DNA from: Steromphala cineraria
Taxonomy: Eukaryota > Mollusca > Gastropoda > Trochida > Trochidae
NCBI GenBank assembly: GCA_916613615.1
Contig: OU744726.1
Location: forward strand, 56,560,987 to 56,624,986
Direction: 5' to 3'
DNA length: 64,000 nucleotides
Position 1 is the first letter of the stretch, and each line of letters opens with the position of its first letter. The translations under genes and the position numbers were made by a program. The notes below the pieces were generated by a model. The model saw only the letters and a list, made by a program, of their open reading frames with translations, had not been told where the DNA came from and searched no databases. Positions 1-11,226 of the stretch are shown in pieces.

Positions 1-650
1 ATTGCAGCTGGTGTGTGAGGAAGTATTGAGACTTCAGACAGCTGATGTTTTATGTCTGTATATTGCAGCTGGTGTGTGAGGAAATGTTGAGACTTCAGAC
101 AGCTGATGTTTTATGTCTGTTTATTGCAGCTGGTGTGTGAGGAAGTATTGAGACTTCAGACAGCTGATGTTTTATGTCTGTATATTGCAGCTGGTGTGTG
201 AGGAAATGTTGAGACTTCAGACAGCTGATGTTTTATGTCTGTTTATTGCAGCTGGTGTGTGAGGAAGTATTGAGACTTCAGACAGCTGATGTTTTATGTC
301 TGTATATTGCAGCTGGTGTGTGAGGAAATGTTGAGACTTCAGACAGCTGATGTTTTATGTCTGTTTATTGCAGCTGGTGTGTGAGGAAGTATTGAGACTT
401 CAGACAGCTGATGTTTTATGTCTGTATATTGCAGCTGGTGTGTGAGGAAATGTTGAGACTTCAGACAGCTGATGTTTTATGTCTGTATATTGCAGCTGGT
501 GTGTGAGGAAATGTTGAGACTTCAGACAGTTGATGTTTTATGTCTGTATATTGCAGCTGGTGTGTGAGGAAATGTTGAGACTTCAGACAGCTGATGTTTT
601 ATGTCTGTATATTGCAGCTGGTGTGTGAGGAAATGTTGAGACTTCAGACA
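1..650 (+). repeat. 61-bp minisatellite duplicating an intron-exon junction
   Basis: About 10.6 copies of a 61-bp unit. Each unit holds the last ~21 nt of an intron (ending TATATTGCAG or TTTATTGCAG) and the first ~40 nt of the exon that follows the array (CTGGTGTGTGAGGAA...). The first eight units alternate between two types, GAAGTATTG and GAAATGTTG, with the matching intron variants, giving a 122-bp higher-order dimer. The last three units are all of the second type. The array is cut by the left window edge. Every unit keeps a usable-looking acceptor (pyrimidine-rich tract plus CAG). Confidence 0.95.
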
Positions 651-785
651 GCTGATGGGCCCGGAGGAGCTGGTCTCACCATCAACTCCATCATTATTGA
701 TCAGTTTCTGTGGGACTATCGGCGGAAGCAGGCTGAGGAAATGGAAAAAATCCCCTACCACAAAGTGAGGGGCATTTACTATTAA
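618..785 (+). CDS. Terminal exon, probable queuosine-salvage (DUF2419/QNG1-like) protein
   Basis: This is the 3'-terminal coding exon of a gene that starts left of the window. It encodes 55 residues and ends in TAA. The acceptor is TATATTGCAG at 608-617, in the last unit of the minisatellite. Recognisable residues are INSIIIDQFLWDYRRKQ followed by IPYHKVRGIYY at the very C-terminus. From memory of the Q_salvage family (queuine release from queuosine nucleosides), a lipophilic D-x-x-L-W-D segment and a terminal P-x-H-x-x-R-x-I-[FY]-Y are characteristic. The assignment rests on this short tail only. The upstream exons are not in the window, so the N-terminal domain and catalytic residues cannot be checked. 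Use of an upstream acceptor copy would keep the frame only if the shift were a multiple of three units. Confidence 0.6.
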   Translation: MVCEEMLRLQTADGPGGAGLTINSIIIDQFLWDYRRKQAEEMEKIPYHKVRGIYY

Positions 786-881
786 GTATCTGATTTAAAT
801 CCCAATTGACAAAGTTCATGAGTGACAGGCTCCAGTTGTTGGCAGCCCCCGACTTGTGTTCCAAGCACAATATGTCTATTG

Positions 882-887
882 AATAAA
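882..887 (+). terminator. Candidate polyadenylation signal AATAAA
   Basis: Canonical AATAAA hexamer 97 nt after the stop codon of the exon at 618-785. The position fits the 3' UTR of that gene. Confidence 0.5.
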
Positions 888-1365
888 TGTGAAAAGAATT
901 AAATTCATGTAATTAAATATTTCATATGATTGTTCCCCTGTTCAAGCTCTGTGTTGATGTACAACAAATTCCCGAAAAGAAAAAAAATATTATTCTCATT
1001 ATTATTATTATTATTCAATGAAAAGTGTTTATTCATTGTGTGACCTTGAATGTCAAGGTCTTGAGATATGAGTTGTTGCAATGTACACCAAATATGGGTA
1101 TAGCTTTATCCAATCAAGCTTTTTGAGAATTCATTTACATGTGTTACTGTTTACACCTCTGGGGAATTATTTTAACATGGTTATTTTCAAGGTCAAAGGT
1201 CAAGGTCACAACTTAGGAAATCACTAAAAACATTCCTTATGAACCGGATAACTAAAAAAAGTATGTGTGCTATGAAGCTCTAATTTGGTTTATATCATCT
1301 CTGATATAAACTGCCGCCATCCCGCCGCCAAAGCCTATTCTAGTTGATTTTGTATATCTTTAGGA

Positions 1366-1570
1366 CAGGGTCCAGTTGTTGAAAGTGTTGATCTGTGTAA
1401 AAGGCTCCAGTTGTTGATTATATGTACCTGCGTGAAAGAGTCCAGTTATTGATAATGTATATCTGTGTGACAGGCTCCAGTTAATGATAATGTGTATATG
1501 TCTGAAAGGGTCCAGTTATTATTTAGGTGTATTTTTCAGACAGGCTCGAGTTACTGATAGTGTGTATCTT
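1366..1570 (+). repeat. Degenerate ~40-bp tandem repeat (GGCTCCAGTTGTTGA-type)
   Basis: Five to six imperfect copies of a unit reading roughly GACAGGCTCCAGTTGTTGAT followed by a TGTGTATCTGTG-like stretch. A single isolated copy (GTGACAGGCTCCAGTTGTTGG) lies at about 821-842, directly after the last exon. The ~520 bp between could be a later insertion into the array. Confidence 0.7.
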
Positions 1571-1602
1571 TTTTGTCCCCCACCGCGCATCCGTACGTTT
1601 GG

Positions 1603-2055
1603 ATATCTCACAAACCCTTGCACCTAGAGCCTTCAAACTTGGTATCAGTCTTCATTGGCTGGATACGCAGACACCAGTCGATTTTGCTGACCTTGACCTA
1701 ATTTTCAAGGTCACAAGATGACTTTGACCAGTGTGTAAAGCCTTGTTAGCTTGATATCTCACAAACCCTTGCACCTAGAGCATTCAAACTTGATATCAGT
1801 CTTCATTGGCTGGATACCCAGACACCTGTCAATGGTGCTGACATTGACCTAACTTTCAAGATCACAACCGGACTTTGACCCCTGTGTAAAGTCGTGTTAG
1901 CGCAATATCTCCCAAACCCTTCAAACTAGAGCCTTCAAATGTCAGTCTTCATTGGGAGGAAACACAGACACCAGTGGGTGTTCATGGCCTTGACCTAATT
2001 TGCAAGGTCACGACAGGACATTGACCAGTGCATAAAGCCTTGTAAGTGCAATATC
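1603..2055 (+). repeat. ~150-bp tandem repeat, three copies
   Basis: Units start with ATATCTCACAAACCCTTGCA at 1603, 1754 and 1905, and a broken fourth start is at 2051. Each contains a TCTTCATTGG..GACACCAGT segment and a TGACCTAATTTTCAAGGTCAC segment. The same family recurs, more diverged, at 61318-61870. A related GTCAAAGGTCAAGGTCAC stretch lies at about 1020-1310. No coding potential seen. Confidence 0.75.
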
Positions 2056-2517
2056 TAGCACCAACAGTGACAGTGACAACTACTTGTTATTTGTTACCTT
2101 ATTTGTTGTTTACTATTATATGATAAGAATACAAAATGGAGATGTTGATATTCATAACATTTCTCTTTTACTTATGGGAGAGAGACAGTTTAAATCTATG
2201 ATGGAGCCACTGTGTATAAGAAATTGAGATATTTCAATTGCTGAAGGTCAATAGAATGTAGTGTACAGATGAGGAACCTAATCCTGTGTTAAGATGCTGT
2301 TTGGGGCATCAGCATGATGCAAGATATTTGTTTCTTTTGAGATAAATAAACTGATTTTGCAAGATTTAGAAAATTGTTGTTGTTTCATTTATATATTGAG
2401 TTTGAGTAACATTATTATACCCTTACACCATATGTTATGTATAGTTTATGGTATGAAGACAAGCTTGTTGTGCATGCACAGATACCTGCAGGTGCAAAAA
2501 CATTGCTTATACAAATA

Positions 2518-3780
2518 TACTGATGGAAACGAATAACGGAACGCTTAATTACTGTTAACTTATGTCTGGCATGTTCCGTTTGTTCGAGGCTGCGTGGGGC
2601 CATTATAAACTGAAAATGTTGAAGTTTACTTTCACTGAAAAAGGTACCGTGAACGTGAAAATTGATTTCCATGAACTTCATCGATGGCAACGTCCATTTA
2701 ACCTTCAAGGAGTCAACGAATGTCAGTGTACCTTTACCTTCAGAATCATGCCAAGAGCATACCTTTCTGATAATGAGAATGGCAGGCTATCGGGTGCATA
2801 AACAGCGGTCAATCAATATGCCAGACAGCCAGACAATTTAACAAGTCTAAAAGTGTGATTTCGCTACTGTGGAACCGGTACCGTCGGACAGGGAACGTAA
2901 AGATTAGACCAGGTCGTGGTCCAAAACATAAGACAACGCCCGAAACGACCGCCAGCTGGTGCTGCTGTCCTTACGTAACCGATTTAAACCAGCATCGAAA
3001 ATTAACTCTGAGTTCAGGGCAGTAACGAGACTAAAAATTTGTGACCGTACTGTCAGAAACAGACTTAAAGCAGCAGGCTTAAAGTCACGTCGTCCTGTTG
3101 TTGGAGTAGGGCTGACTGCGGAACACAGACGTCTCAGAAGAGCATGGGCTACACAACATCGAGTTAGACAACTTTGACATTGGTGCAATACCATGTTCAG
3201 TGATGAGTCTAGATTCAGTTTGGACATCGAAGATGGTCGGATCCGCGTTTGGCGACGCCTTCGTGAACGTCACCATCAGTGCACCATCAAACAACACGAT
3301 TCTGTGATTGCATGGGGGGGAATAACCTACAACCATAGGACCAACCTTGTTCGACTTGATGGAAGGGTGACTGGTGTTCGTTACCGAGACGAAGTGTTGC
3401 AACCTGTTGTTCTTCTTGAGAACAACGTCAGAGTGTTGCCATGGCCGTCCAAGAGCCCAGACATTAATCCCATTGAACACCTCTGGGACATTCTTGGACG
3501 TCGGGTGAGGGATCGTGATGTTCTAGCCCAGACACTTGATGCCAAATTCAAGGCTCTCTAAGAAGAGTGGCGCACAGCTCCTTGGGCTGTCATCCGGAAG
3601 TTGATCCAAAGTGTTCCACGACGGTGTGAAGAAGTGATCAGGAAACAGGGAGGACACACCAGATAATGAAATTTCACCTGTGGTGTACATACTTAATGAA
3701 GTTTACTTGATCAAAAACCCATGACAATAAATAAAATTTCACCATCAATACATGCGTTCCTTTATTCATTTCCATCAGTA
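2518..3780 (+). mobile_element. Tc1/mariner-type DNA transposon, defective
   Basis: The element is bounded by ~27-bp terminal inverted repeats. The left end begins TACTGATGGAAACGAATAA and the right end is its near-exact reverse complement, ending TTCCATCAGTA. Both ends are flanked by a TA dinucleotide, the Tc1/mariner target-site duplication. Total length is 1263 bp. The interior holds a broken transposase. Confidence 0.9.
2800..3710 (+). pseudogene. Tc1-like DDE transposase, broken
   Basis: Pieces of a Tc1 transposase are recognisable in order. About 2815-2960 encodes a helix-turn-helix stretch (KSKSVISLLWNRYRRTGNV). 2959-3177 encodes a second DNA-binding part (RTVRNRLKAAGLKSRRP). 3193-3561 encodes the catalytic core, with the first Asp in FSDESRFSL, then IAWGGI, then WPSKSPDINPIEHLWDILG. 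The block that normally carries the second catalytic Asp (D-N-A-x-P-H) is missing. The frame passes from EVLQPVVLLENN straight to LPWPSKSP, so there is an internal deletion. In-frame stops (TGA about 3176, TAA about 3559) and frame changes further disrupt it. The C-terminal block, normally a conserved GGHTR ending, is still readable at about 3650. The enzyme would have cut and pasted its own element; this copy cannot. Confidence 0.9.
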
Positions 3781-3999
3781 TATGTCATCAGGCAAAGAAC
3801 TAATCATGTGTTCTCTTTTATGTGCCATGTTCCCCGCACTAACGCTACTTCCTGTTTAAATGACAGTCCAAGCGATTACTGCAGGTTTTTTACCATAATT
3901 GTTACACAGTGGGTCAATGCAAGAAAGATTAATAAAAAAGACCAAATATCAAGTAGAACGTCATCAAACTAACACAAAAATGTTTGCTAATGTGGTACC

Positions 4000-4500
4000 C
4001 CACTTAGGAGCAACAGGGCCATCAAATGTACAATTTGGAAGACTAATTACCTAAAAAAGAAGTCTGTATACAAAGTTTCAGCTTTCTGGGCCTCATGCTT
4101 TCTTGATAAGAATAGGTTTAAAGATTATTGTCTATAAGGGGCCCCAAAGGTCACCAAAGCTCTAAATTGTTATCCTCAAGGAGAACATTCACAAGGTTTC
4201 AACTTTCTAGGTCTTATGCTTATGGAGAAAATAATGGAAATAGTTTTTATTGGCCTAGCCCCTGTTGCCCTTATTAGGGGTCACAGGGTCGACAAAGCTA
4301 TACTCGTCAAGGATGTACACAAGCTTTCAACTTTCTGGGCCTTATGCTTCTGGAGAAGAAGTCGAAAGTGCACAAAGTGTACGGTTGGACAAACATACGG
4401 ATCGATGCAAGGATATTGGACACCGTGCCATAAGCCTATCTGGTCTTTCAGGCAAGATAAGCTAAAAGTTCCTTGTAAACATAACTTATCTTGAGTTATG
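4000..4500 (+). repeat. Tandem ~130-bp repeat, HINE-type internal repeat relic
   Basis: Three imperfect copies of a unit containing GGTCACCAAAGCTCTA, then a CAAGGAG..ACA..CAAG stretch, then TTTCAACTTTCTAGGTCTTATGCTT. The same words occur at about 25610-25710 in the fragment there. Short open frames across these copies look like by-products of the repeats. Confidence 0.6.
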
Positions 4501-6379
4501 ATAACGATAAAATTTGTTATATATAATCTTTGGATTAGTAAAATAATTTAATACGTCATGCTACAATCCAACAAGGTCAAGATCACAGTGAGGTCACAAC
4601 TTAAGCATGGTAGTGCGAAAATTTACAGATTACAGATTGTTATTCACAATAAAAAGTGATAATTGATTGGTGAACTTTTTTTAGTTTTCGAAATATGTTT
4701 TACATCATTTATTTTGAGATGTTGACCTTTAAAGGTCAGAGTTCAAGGTCACGACGATGTTATTATCACGACTTTTCTAGTTGATTTTGGTTAAATTAAC
4801 ATGAAAAAAAACTTGATTTGCAGCTCAGCTACTGAACTTTGATTTGGCTATAGATAGATGTTTTAGGAGAAGTTGTTTTCTGTTTATTCACTCGCAGAGG
4901 TGTCAAATAATCTACAACATTCTTTTTTAAGATAACAAGAAAACATGGTCATCAACATCCCCCGCCAAATAAGTTTTCATTAAGGCTCCCATTATTTTCT
5001 TACACGGGCCATAACTCTGTAATATTTAATTGCGTTTATCTCTTGTTCGTACTTCATCAAGGTATTGATACAATGAAGACACACAGCAAGTTTGGTTAAC
5101 TTATCTAAAATAGTTTCTGAGAAAAACTGCCCCCTTTAACTCGGACGCATATCCCCCTTCCACTTCGTGGCGGGGGATACTACTGACACAGTTACACTAA
5201 AACCTGGAAGATGACATAGAGTCAGGATGTGCTTTGTCTAGGGACAGTGTGTCAGTTTCTGAGTCGGTATGCTTTACCTCGAGGAGACAAACACTTCTAG
5301 GAAAAGAACCGAGACATTTGCAGTATTTGAAAAGACAGGTGGTGCACTTCACACATCAATCTAGTTATATGTAGCTGTAATGTTTATGGCACTTAAACAT
5401 TACATCTAGTTTTAGCTCGACTGTTTAGACATATGAGTGGCATTGAGACTTTTTCAACATATATAATTACCTGTGGATGTTGATTTCACAGACAGCGTTT
5501 CTACATTTGTGATATGTAAGGTCAAATGGTACAATGGATGTCATTTGAAGTTTGTCCAATCAAAGAAACAAAAGAATAAGTTTGATTCATTGGACAGAAA
5601 ATCTAAATATTAAAATTGGTCACTAAACATTTACACATTGCAAATTTCATTCCAGATAAGAACATCGAGATTGACATGCAATAAAGAGATTTAACTGCGA
5701 TTGTAAAGCTCTCATGACTTGTTACCGATGGTAAATGATTCATTATGACGTGTTAGACTTGAATCTGAGGCTGATAATTCTGGCAGGTGACGTCATTTGA
5801 CGTCTAAATTTTATAGGTACACCTTAGTAGTTGTGGAAGTGATGACTCGCCGGTTCTTCCTAACTGTTACAACTTAAAGTAAATTATAGCGTAAAAATCA
5901 TTTAAATGAAGTTCTGAAAAGCTTTGATTCCTGTTTACCTCTAAACTTATTAAATGAATAGTTTGATACCCCCCGCCTCCTTTAATTTTGAACTAGAAGT
6001 ACTCTGTTTCAAACTTCTAATCCGAGGGTTTTTTGTTCTTTAATCAGAATGATTACAAAAGGTGGTATGATTTCTTTTGAACGGCAGTTAAGGTAAGCTA
6101 GCTTTACCAAACGTTTTACAATGTCAACCATGATCCCGAGATGTGCCTTTTGAGGGTTAGACCTATATTTTGACTATTTTGGTTTCTATGTCAGCATGAC
6201 TAAACAAGTATCTGGTAGTCATTTGTTCAAAGGCATATCTCTCAAAATAAACAAGGTATCTTCAGCAGAATTAGCACTGTCTTTGGCGACATTAGCAAAG
6301 TCTTTAAAAACGTTTGACACGAGGCCTGAATTCTAAGTTAAAATCGTATGGATTTCCATATGATTTATTTTTATGGATC
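4501..6379. other. Gene-free AT-rich stretch
   Basis: I see no convincing coding exon, RNA gene or complete element here. There are scattered AAGGTCAC-type repeat relics at about 4575-4760, a short block of more even composition at about 5210-5350, and otherwise simple AT-rich DNA. Confidence 0.5.
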
Positions 6380-7050
6380 CAGAGTTATTTAGGAAATAGA
6401 AAACTCAGTGTTGTAATTGAAGGTTAAAGTTTCTATAACGAAAACGGTATTAGCCGGACTACCCCAGGGCTCCGTTTTTGGGCCACTATTTTTTTAATAT
6501 ACACAAATGACCTAGTTGATTATACAAACTTTTATCAGACTGTCTGCTGATGACACGTAATTATATATTAACATTGATGATCCCAACATAGCAGCTTCAA
6601 CAGTGATTAAGGATTTACAAAGAACCTCGTAACGGGCTGATCTATGACAAGTAGATTTTATTGCAAACTGTGTCTGTACAATTTAGGAGAAAGCGCTACA
6701 CTAGTCACAAGCCCGACCTCAAGATTCATAATGTCGTACTCATTGACGATGTCCCCTCACATCAACATTAAGGACTCGTCCTTCAACAGATGAAAACTGC
6801 CAGTGGTGCTCTCGTATTGATGAGATAATCGACAGAGTTGGGCCAATGATAAACTGTTTAAGAAGTCAAACCGACTGAATAGAAAGCGCCTTGATAAATA
6901 ATATAAATCTTTCATTCTTCCTAGTTTTGATTAGTTTTCAAATATATGGGACAATTGCTTGGATGAAAACATCTACATGCATGTATATATGTGGAGCTGT
7001 TAGGGGCACAAACCATATTACGTTGTACCAGGAAAACAAAGTTCACCTAA
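6380..7050 (+). pseudogene. LINE (non-LTR) reverse-transcriptase relic
   Basis: The + strand reads through several frames as a decayed non-LTR reverse transcriptase. AGLPQGSVFGP is encoded at about 6450-6485; it is the PQGS motif of LINE RTs. It is followed by YTNDLVDYTNF and SADDT at about 6545-6558, corresponding to the usual F-A-D-D catalytic box with one residue changed. Further downstream, IYGTIAWMKT at about 6942-6970 resembles the W-D motif region of LINE C-termini. Stops and frameshifts are frequent, and neither the endonuclease domain nor the 5' end is visible. The family looks CR1/jockey-like but cannot be fixed from this fragment. Confidence 0.65.
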
Positions 7051-7142
7051 CTTAGTATAAGGCATAGACCCAGAGAGAAACCAAGATAGTTTATCATGAT
7101 ATATATGATATATATCTATGAAATAACCTTAAATCCTTAAAT

Positions 7143-7445
7143 AAAGAGCCATTGGCTCTGTAGCTCACCAGGCTTCCTTTTCAATTCTGCTTCAGGGTGT
7201 GATCAATGCAGTTCCTCCCTTAGTACGGGGCCACAGGGTCAACAAATGTGCATTTTAGAATCGCCATTACCTCTACAAAACATGACAGCATTCTTTGCCT
7301 TGTGCCTTCTTGAGATGACAATAACAAAGGGACAAAACGGATTTAGTAGGGGCCACAGGGTGACCAATTCTTATATCAAATATGTAGGCGATGTGATTTC
7401 AGATACAATCAATTTAGAAAAAGAAACCTACTATAATATATTATA
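7143..7445 (-). mobile_element. Pearl/HINE-like repeat fragment (reverse orientation)
   Basis: Begins with the hairpin AGAGCCATTGGCTCT followed by GTAGCTCACCAGGC. This is the reverse complement of the 3' terminus of the full elements at 29597-30541 and 43748-45534. It continues with CACAGGGTCAACAAATGTG-type internal repeats. The other end is not recognisable. Confidence 0.6.
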
Positions 7446-7470
7446 GTCACATTGCAAGGACATTAAAGGT

Positions 7471-7476
7471 TTTATT
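7471..7476 (-). terminator. Candidate polyadenylation signal for the Mab-21 gene
   Basis: AATAAA on the minus strand, about 260 nt downstream of the Mab-21 stop codon. It lies at the edge of a repeat-rich stretch, so it is only a candidate. Confidence 0.3.
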
Positions 7477-7737
7477 TTATACAATAGTGATTTGACAAGA
7501 ATCATTATTGCCTAAAAAAAGACATAGTAAGTTTCAAAACAGCTGACAAAGCTTACAATCAGGAACCCGCCGTATTCTGTCCAATAATCGGTTGGGACCG
7601 ACCTAATGGCCCAAGAGCAATAGTGAACATTTATGTGTGAATATCACCCCTTTGTAAGTACCAATCAAATTGGGCAGGTCAGTAACTAGACTTGTAGACT
7701 CAAGCTACACAAAGAGTTATTGTGGTACACCAGTGAG

Positions 7738-9036
7738 CTAGACGATGCCGATGATGGGCGGTATCTGCTGGTAGGGTCTGCTGGCCTGTCCTCCACTTGG
7801 CTGCGTCTCCAGCCACTGCGGCTCCTCGTCCTCCTGTTCCGGCCGGGTCCTCTCCACCAGACTCAGCAGGGCCTTCTCGTTGTTCCGCAGCCGCTCCAGG
7901 GCGCTCCTGTACAGGATAATCGTCTTGCTGGGGAGAAGTCCGAAGAGATCCATCCCCTCGATGATGAAGTGAGGTAGGTATCCTGCTCTGCTGTAGAAGA
8001 GCAGTCTGTCTAGAAGCGAGAGCACGCACTCCTCTAGGGAACACCGCTGCCAGCGCGGTGAGCTGTCGATGTGATGGTCCATGTCGAACAGGAGCACCGT
8101 CTGAATCTGGTAGGCGTTCAGAGAGCTCAGCCGCCAATCTCGCGTACAGAGTTTACACACGATGTGCAGTGCCTTCAAGCGAACACCCTTGTCAGTACAC
8201 GAGATGGAGTGCATTATCTCCCCCTCTTTCTGACTCATGCACATTCGCCATCGCATTTCTGATGCTGCGTTCTCGTCAGTGTGGAAGGGTTTGGAGACGA
8301 GAACAGCACTGGACTTTCCCATGTGGACAGATGGAATTATTTCTAGTGTCCAACCATAGTTTCGAAGGTCGTACAAAATACAGATGTGGTCGTCTTTGAT
8401 AACCATTTTAAGTCGTTCAAACGGTATTGATTGTTTGTTAAAAGCCTTTCGTAGAATTTTGTTGTATACTAGGTAAGTCTTTCTAGGAGAGAGATGCAGC
8501 TTGTCATCTGTCCTGAGACAGGTAAATGTGTCTGTGTGCGTGGAGTCTCGTCGAGGCAGCTGTATGACGACATAGCCCGGTTCCAGAGGCTTCACCCGGA
8601 CACCACGGACAGCAAAGGGCAGTAGACACGGGATTACTTTGTCTTCGCAACGCCACGGTGGGAAACTTTCAACAACAATTGGCTGGCGGAAATCTAAGTC
8701 GAAGTCATTTTTCCTCAGATGTTTGGTTATCCAGTCTGTGAATTCTCGGACTTCTCTCTGAACTGTGCTCAACTGGTTCTGCTGGCTTGTGATCTGATCA
8801 ATACCGTTATCTTCAGCCATCTTCTGCAGTGCACTGCCGAGTTGTGTCTTCTGATCTTTCTCAGTTTTCTGCCTGTGGAGTCTGGGAAGGTAGATGTGCG
8901 GCAGATCGCTTGACGCCGGGTCGGCCTCGAACCTGACCCCGATGGTCTCCCTGAAGTCGGCCCGCCTCTGTTGTCGTCTCTCCTCCAGCTGACGACTGAA
9001 CGGGTAGATGCTCACGTCGTACCGCCGTCGAGGCAT
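7738..9036 (-). CDS. Mab-21-domain protein (cGAS/Mab-21 nucleotidyltransferase fold)
   Basis: Intact coding exon, 432 aa from the chosen ATG at 9036-9034 (protein begins MPRRRYDVSIYPF). An upstream in-frame Met at 9057 is less likely, because a good acceptor (GTGTGCTGCAG) lies between the two, which implies an upstream non-coding exon. The first ~120 residues are charged and helix-prone. The rest matches the Mab-21 family: WTLEIIPSVHM in the position of the third acidic strand, and LNAYQIQTVLLFDMDHH as the C-terminal helix motif. FIIEGMDLFGLLPSKT follows. The family includes cGAS, cGAS-like receptors, MID49/51 and ITPRIP. The GS and E-x-D metal-binding motifs are not evident: the expected acidic pair reads LEPGYVVIQL and the third Asp is Glu. 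I infer a non-catalytic member or a receptor-type relative, not an active cyclase. The C-terminal ~40 residues are Glu/Gln/Pro-rich. Confidence 0.8.
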   Translation of the reverse strand: MPRRRYDVSIYPFSRQLEERRQQRRADFRETIGVRFEADPASSDLPHIYLPRLHRQKTEKDQKTQLGSALQKMAEDNGIDQITSQQNQLSTVQREVREFTDWITKHLRKNDFDLDFRQPIVVESFPPWRCEDKVIPCLLPFAVRGVRVKPLEPGYVVIQLPRRDSTHTDTFTCLRTDDKLHLSPRKTYLVYNKILRKAFNKQSIPFERLKMVIKDDHICILYDLRNYGWTLEIIPSVHMGKSSAVLVSKPFHTDENAASEMRWRMCMSQKEGEIMHSISCTDKGVRLKALHIVCKLCTRDWRLSSLNAYQIQTVLLFDMDHHIDSSPRWQRCSLEECVLSLLDRLLFYSRAGYLPHFIIEGMDLFGLLPSKTIILYRSALERLRNNEKALLSLVERTRPEQEDEEPQWLETQPSGGQASRPYQQIPPIIGIV

Positions 9037-9060
9037 CCTGCTACCTGCAGCACACACGGA

Positions 9061-11226
9061 TACTTAACTATTGGTACGTCACAGGCATAAATTCAATCAA
9101 CATCCTAAGCCTTACTATTGATTATTCACAACGATTGACGAAAATTAAAGCAGAATTTCGAAGTTCCTTATATCGTCGTTTGTTCTCCAAGAAATGAATG
9201 GGCTCTTAGTGTTTTCAGATTTGGTTTCGTACATGTAGTTAGCTCTGTCACAGAAAGCTTTTTTCTGGCAATTGTTTTTCTAAAGATGGACAATGGAACC
9301 ACAAATCACAAACTTCTTAAAACTTGTTATCACCTCAGTAATTGTTATTAGATAAATCTCACAACCAAAGATACGTTGTAAATGATAAGAAGGTACCGAG
9401 GGATTATGGAATATAACCTCGCGAGGGCGTAGCCCAAGCAGAGGTTATTTCCGTAACCGAGGAAATCAGGTAATTATTTGGCTTACACTCCCACGGAACA
9501 CCCCTAAAATGGTTTCGACTAAAATCAATATATAGAATTGATTTCTAAAATTGAATTGATACATTTTGTCCTGATAAGAATAATCATTTAGACTACTTAC
9601 CTACCTACTACCGCTACCAACACACAAGCACAAGGCTATTGACTAGACCTCCCTAAACCTGGATGCATAACTACATGAGGATCACTCTCTAATTGTAGCA
9701 AAGTCCTTTAAATTTGTTTGAAAAGAAACATATTTTTGTATACCAAATCATCGTATCTTTCAAATAAGATTGACATAAAAACCCTCTGTTTTTTTAATAG
9801 ATTTTCTGGAAATACCAACATTGACATATGCTTTACAGAAATCATTCAATGCCCCTCGACTAAAGACTTTCTTAGCCAATCGTATAAACAGTTTTAACTT
9901 TTTTCATTTTCTTGATACTATTCACAGCCATATTTCGAGACATTTTCCCGAAGACATAAGTAGGGTAACTGGCTATTGATACAGCGCTTTATAAATACGA
10001 ATTTGGGGGGAAAGGACACTAAACTTCAATGAAATCTTCAAGTTACAAACATCAAAAAACGTTTACCTTTTCATAGTTTGAACCGGAGATCAGGCGTTTG
10101 TGGAAGCGGTAACTTTCTGCAATCGGCTTCACAGGTTGCCTTTTAACAAAGGATTGAACTCTTATTGTAATGATTGTCTGTGGTTGCCAGGCAATAACAA
10201 AGGCGGTGTATTTCACAGACTGTCCTGCGCATATTGGCAGGTAAATAGGGATAATTAGAGGAAAGGCAACATGTTAAGCGCCCCCTGTCGCCGTGTCGAT
10301 TTCCCCAGCTAGTGTCCCGAGGTAAATACCATACCCACACAAGATATTGGATCGTATGCTTGTAATACACACCGTCAAATAACTTTCTCTTTCACAGACC
10401 ATTATGTCTGTCTTTAAGTCGTCCAAATATAGGTATTAACACCCCTCGATACTCACTTCGTACACCACCGTATAAGTAAAGTTAATTCAGCCAGGCCCAA
10501 GGGATACGAGAGTACACCAAGTGAAATAAGTATACACTCTTTAAACAAACGAGTATTAAAATAATAACCAACGCATATTCTCCCTCCGGTATTGACTGGC
10601 CCAGATAAGGAGATAGCGTCGCCCCGTGGGGTGTCAGATCGAATATCTGTGTGATCTGGGTGTGGGAAAGCTGTGCTTCTGACTCAACTCGCGGTTAGCC
10701 AGGTTCATTCTACTCCGCAGGAGACTTAGTCAAGCCTTGCCGCTCAACACTGTCACCTCTTTGATTCATGTGAGTGCACTGTGGACACACCTTCACTTTG
10801 ACCGCGGCCAGAACACCATTCTACGGAACCGTAGAGCGTACCATTCACACTTTTACAAATTCCATTTGAACGGCCTGTTTGAGAATAATGTAGCTAAATA
10901 TTACAACTATGATTAACATGTAACAATAATTGTCTTCTAAATGTTTTATTTCACTTGGTCACTCCACAGATATGTAATTCCTTGGGGTAAAGCTATCGCC
11001 CTGCCAGTCATTCCGTAATCAATGCGTTCATGTAGTAACTTTGGTCCACTTTGGTTCAATGTACTACATTTCTACTTAAGGAGGGCATTACCCCATTCAT
11101 TTTTATATAAAGTTGTTAGTCTTTGTTTTCCACATGTATTTTGTTATTACCGCATTTTGGTAATTGTATATTGTGGTAAATAAATGGGATTTCAAAAATC
11201 TGAAACTCTTCTATATACGTATAATC
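9061..11226. other. Upstream region of the Mab-21 gene, no further exon recognised
   Basis: AT-rich. A small palindromic patch, ATAACCTC..GAGGTTAT, lies at about 9412-9448. A more GC-balanced stretch at about 10560-10840 could be the promoter or a 5' non-coding exon of the minus-strand Mab-21 gene, but no decisive signal shows this. Confidence 0.35.

Noticed and set aside
1..650. CRISPR-like array
   Set aside because: Units are contiguous with no unique spacers, and the DNA is eukaryotic. The same applies to the arrays at 20.9, 35.2 and 62 kb.
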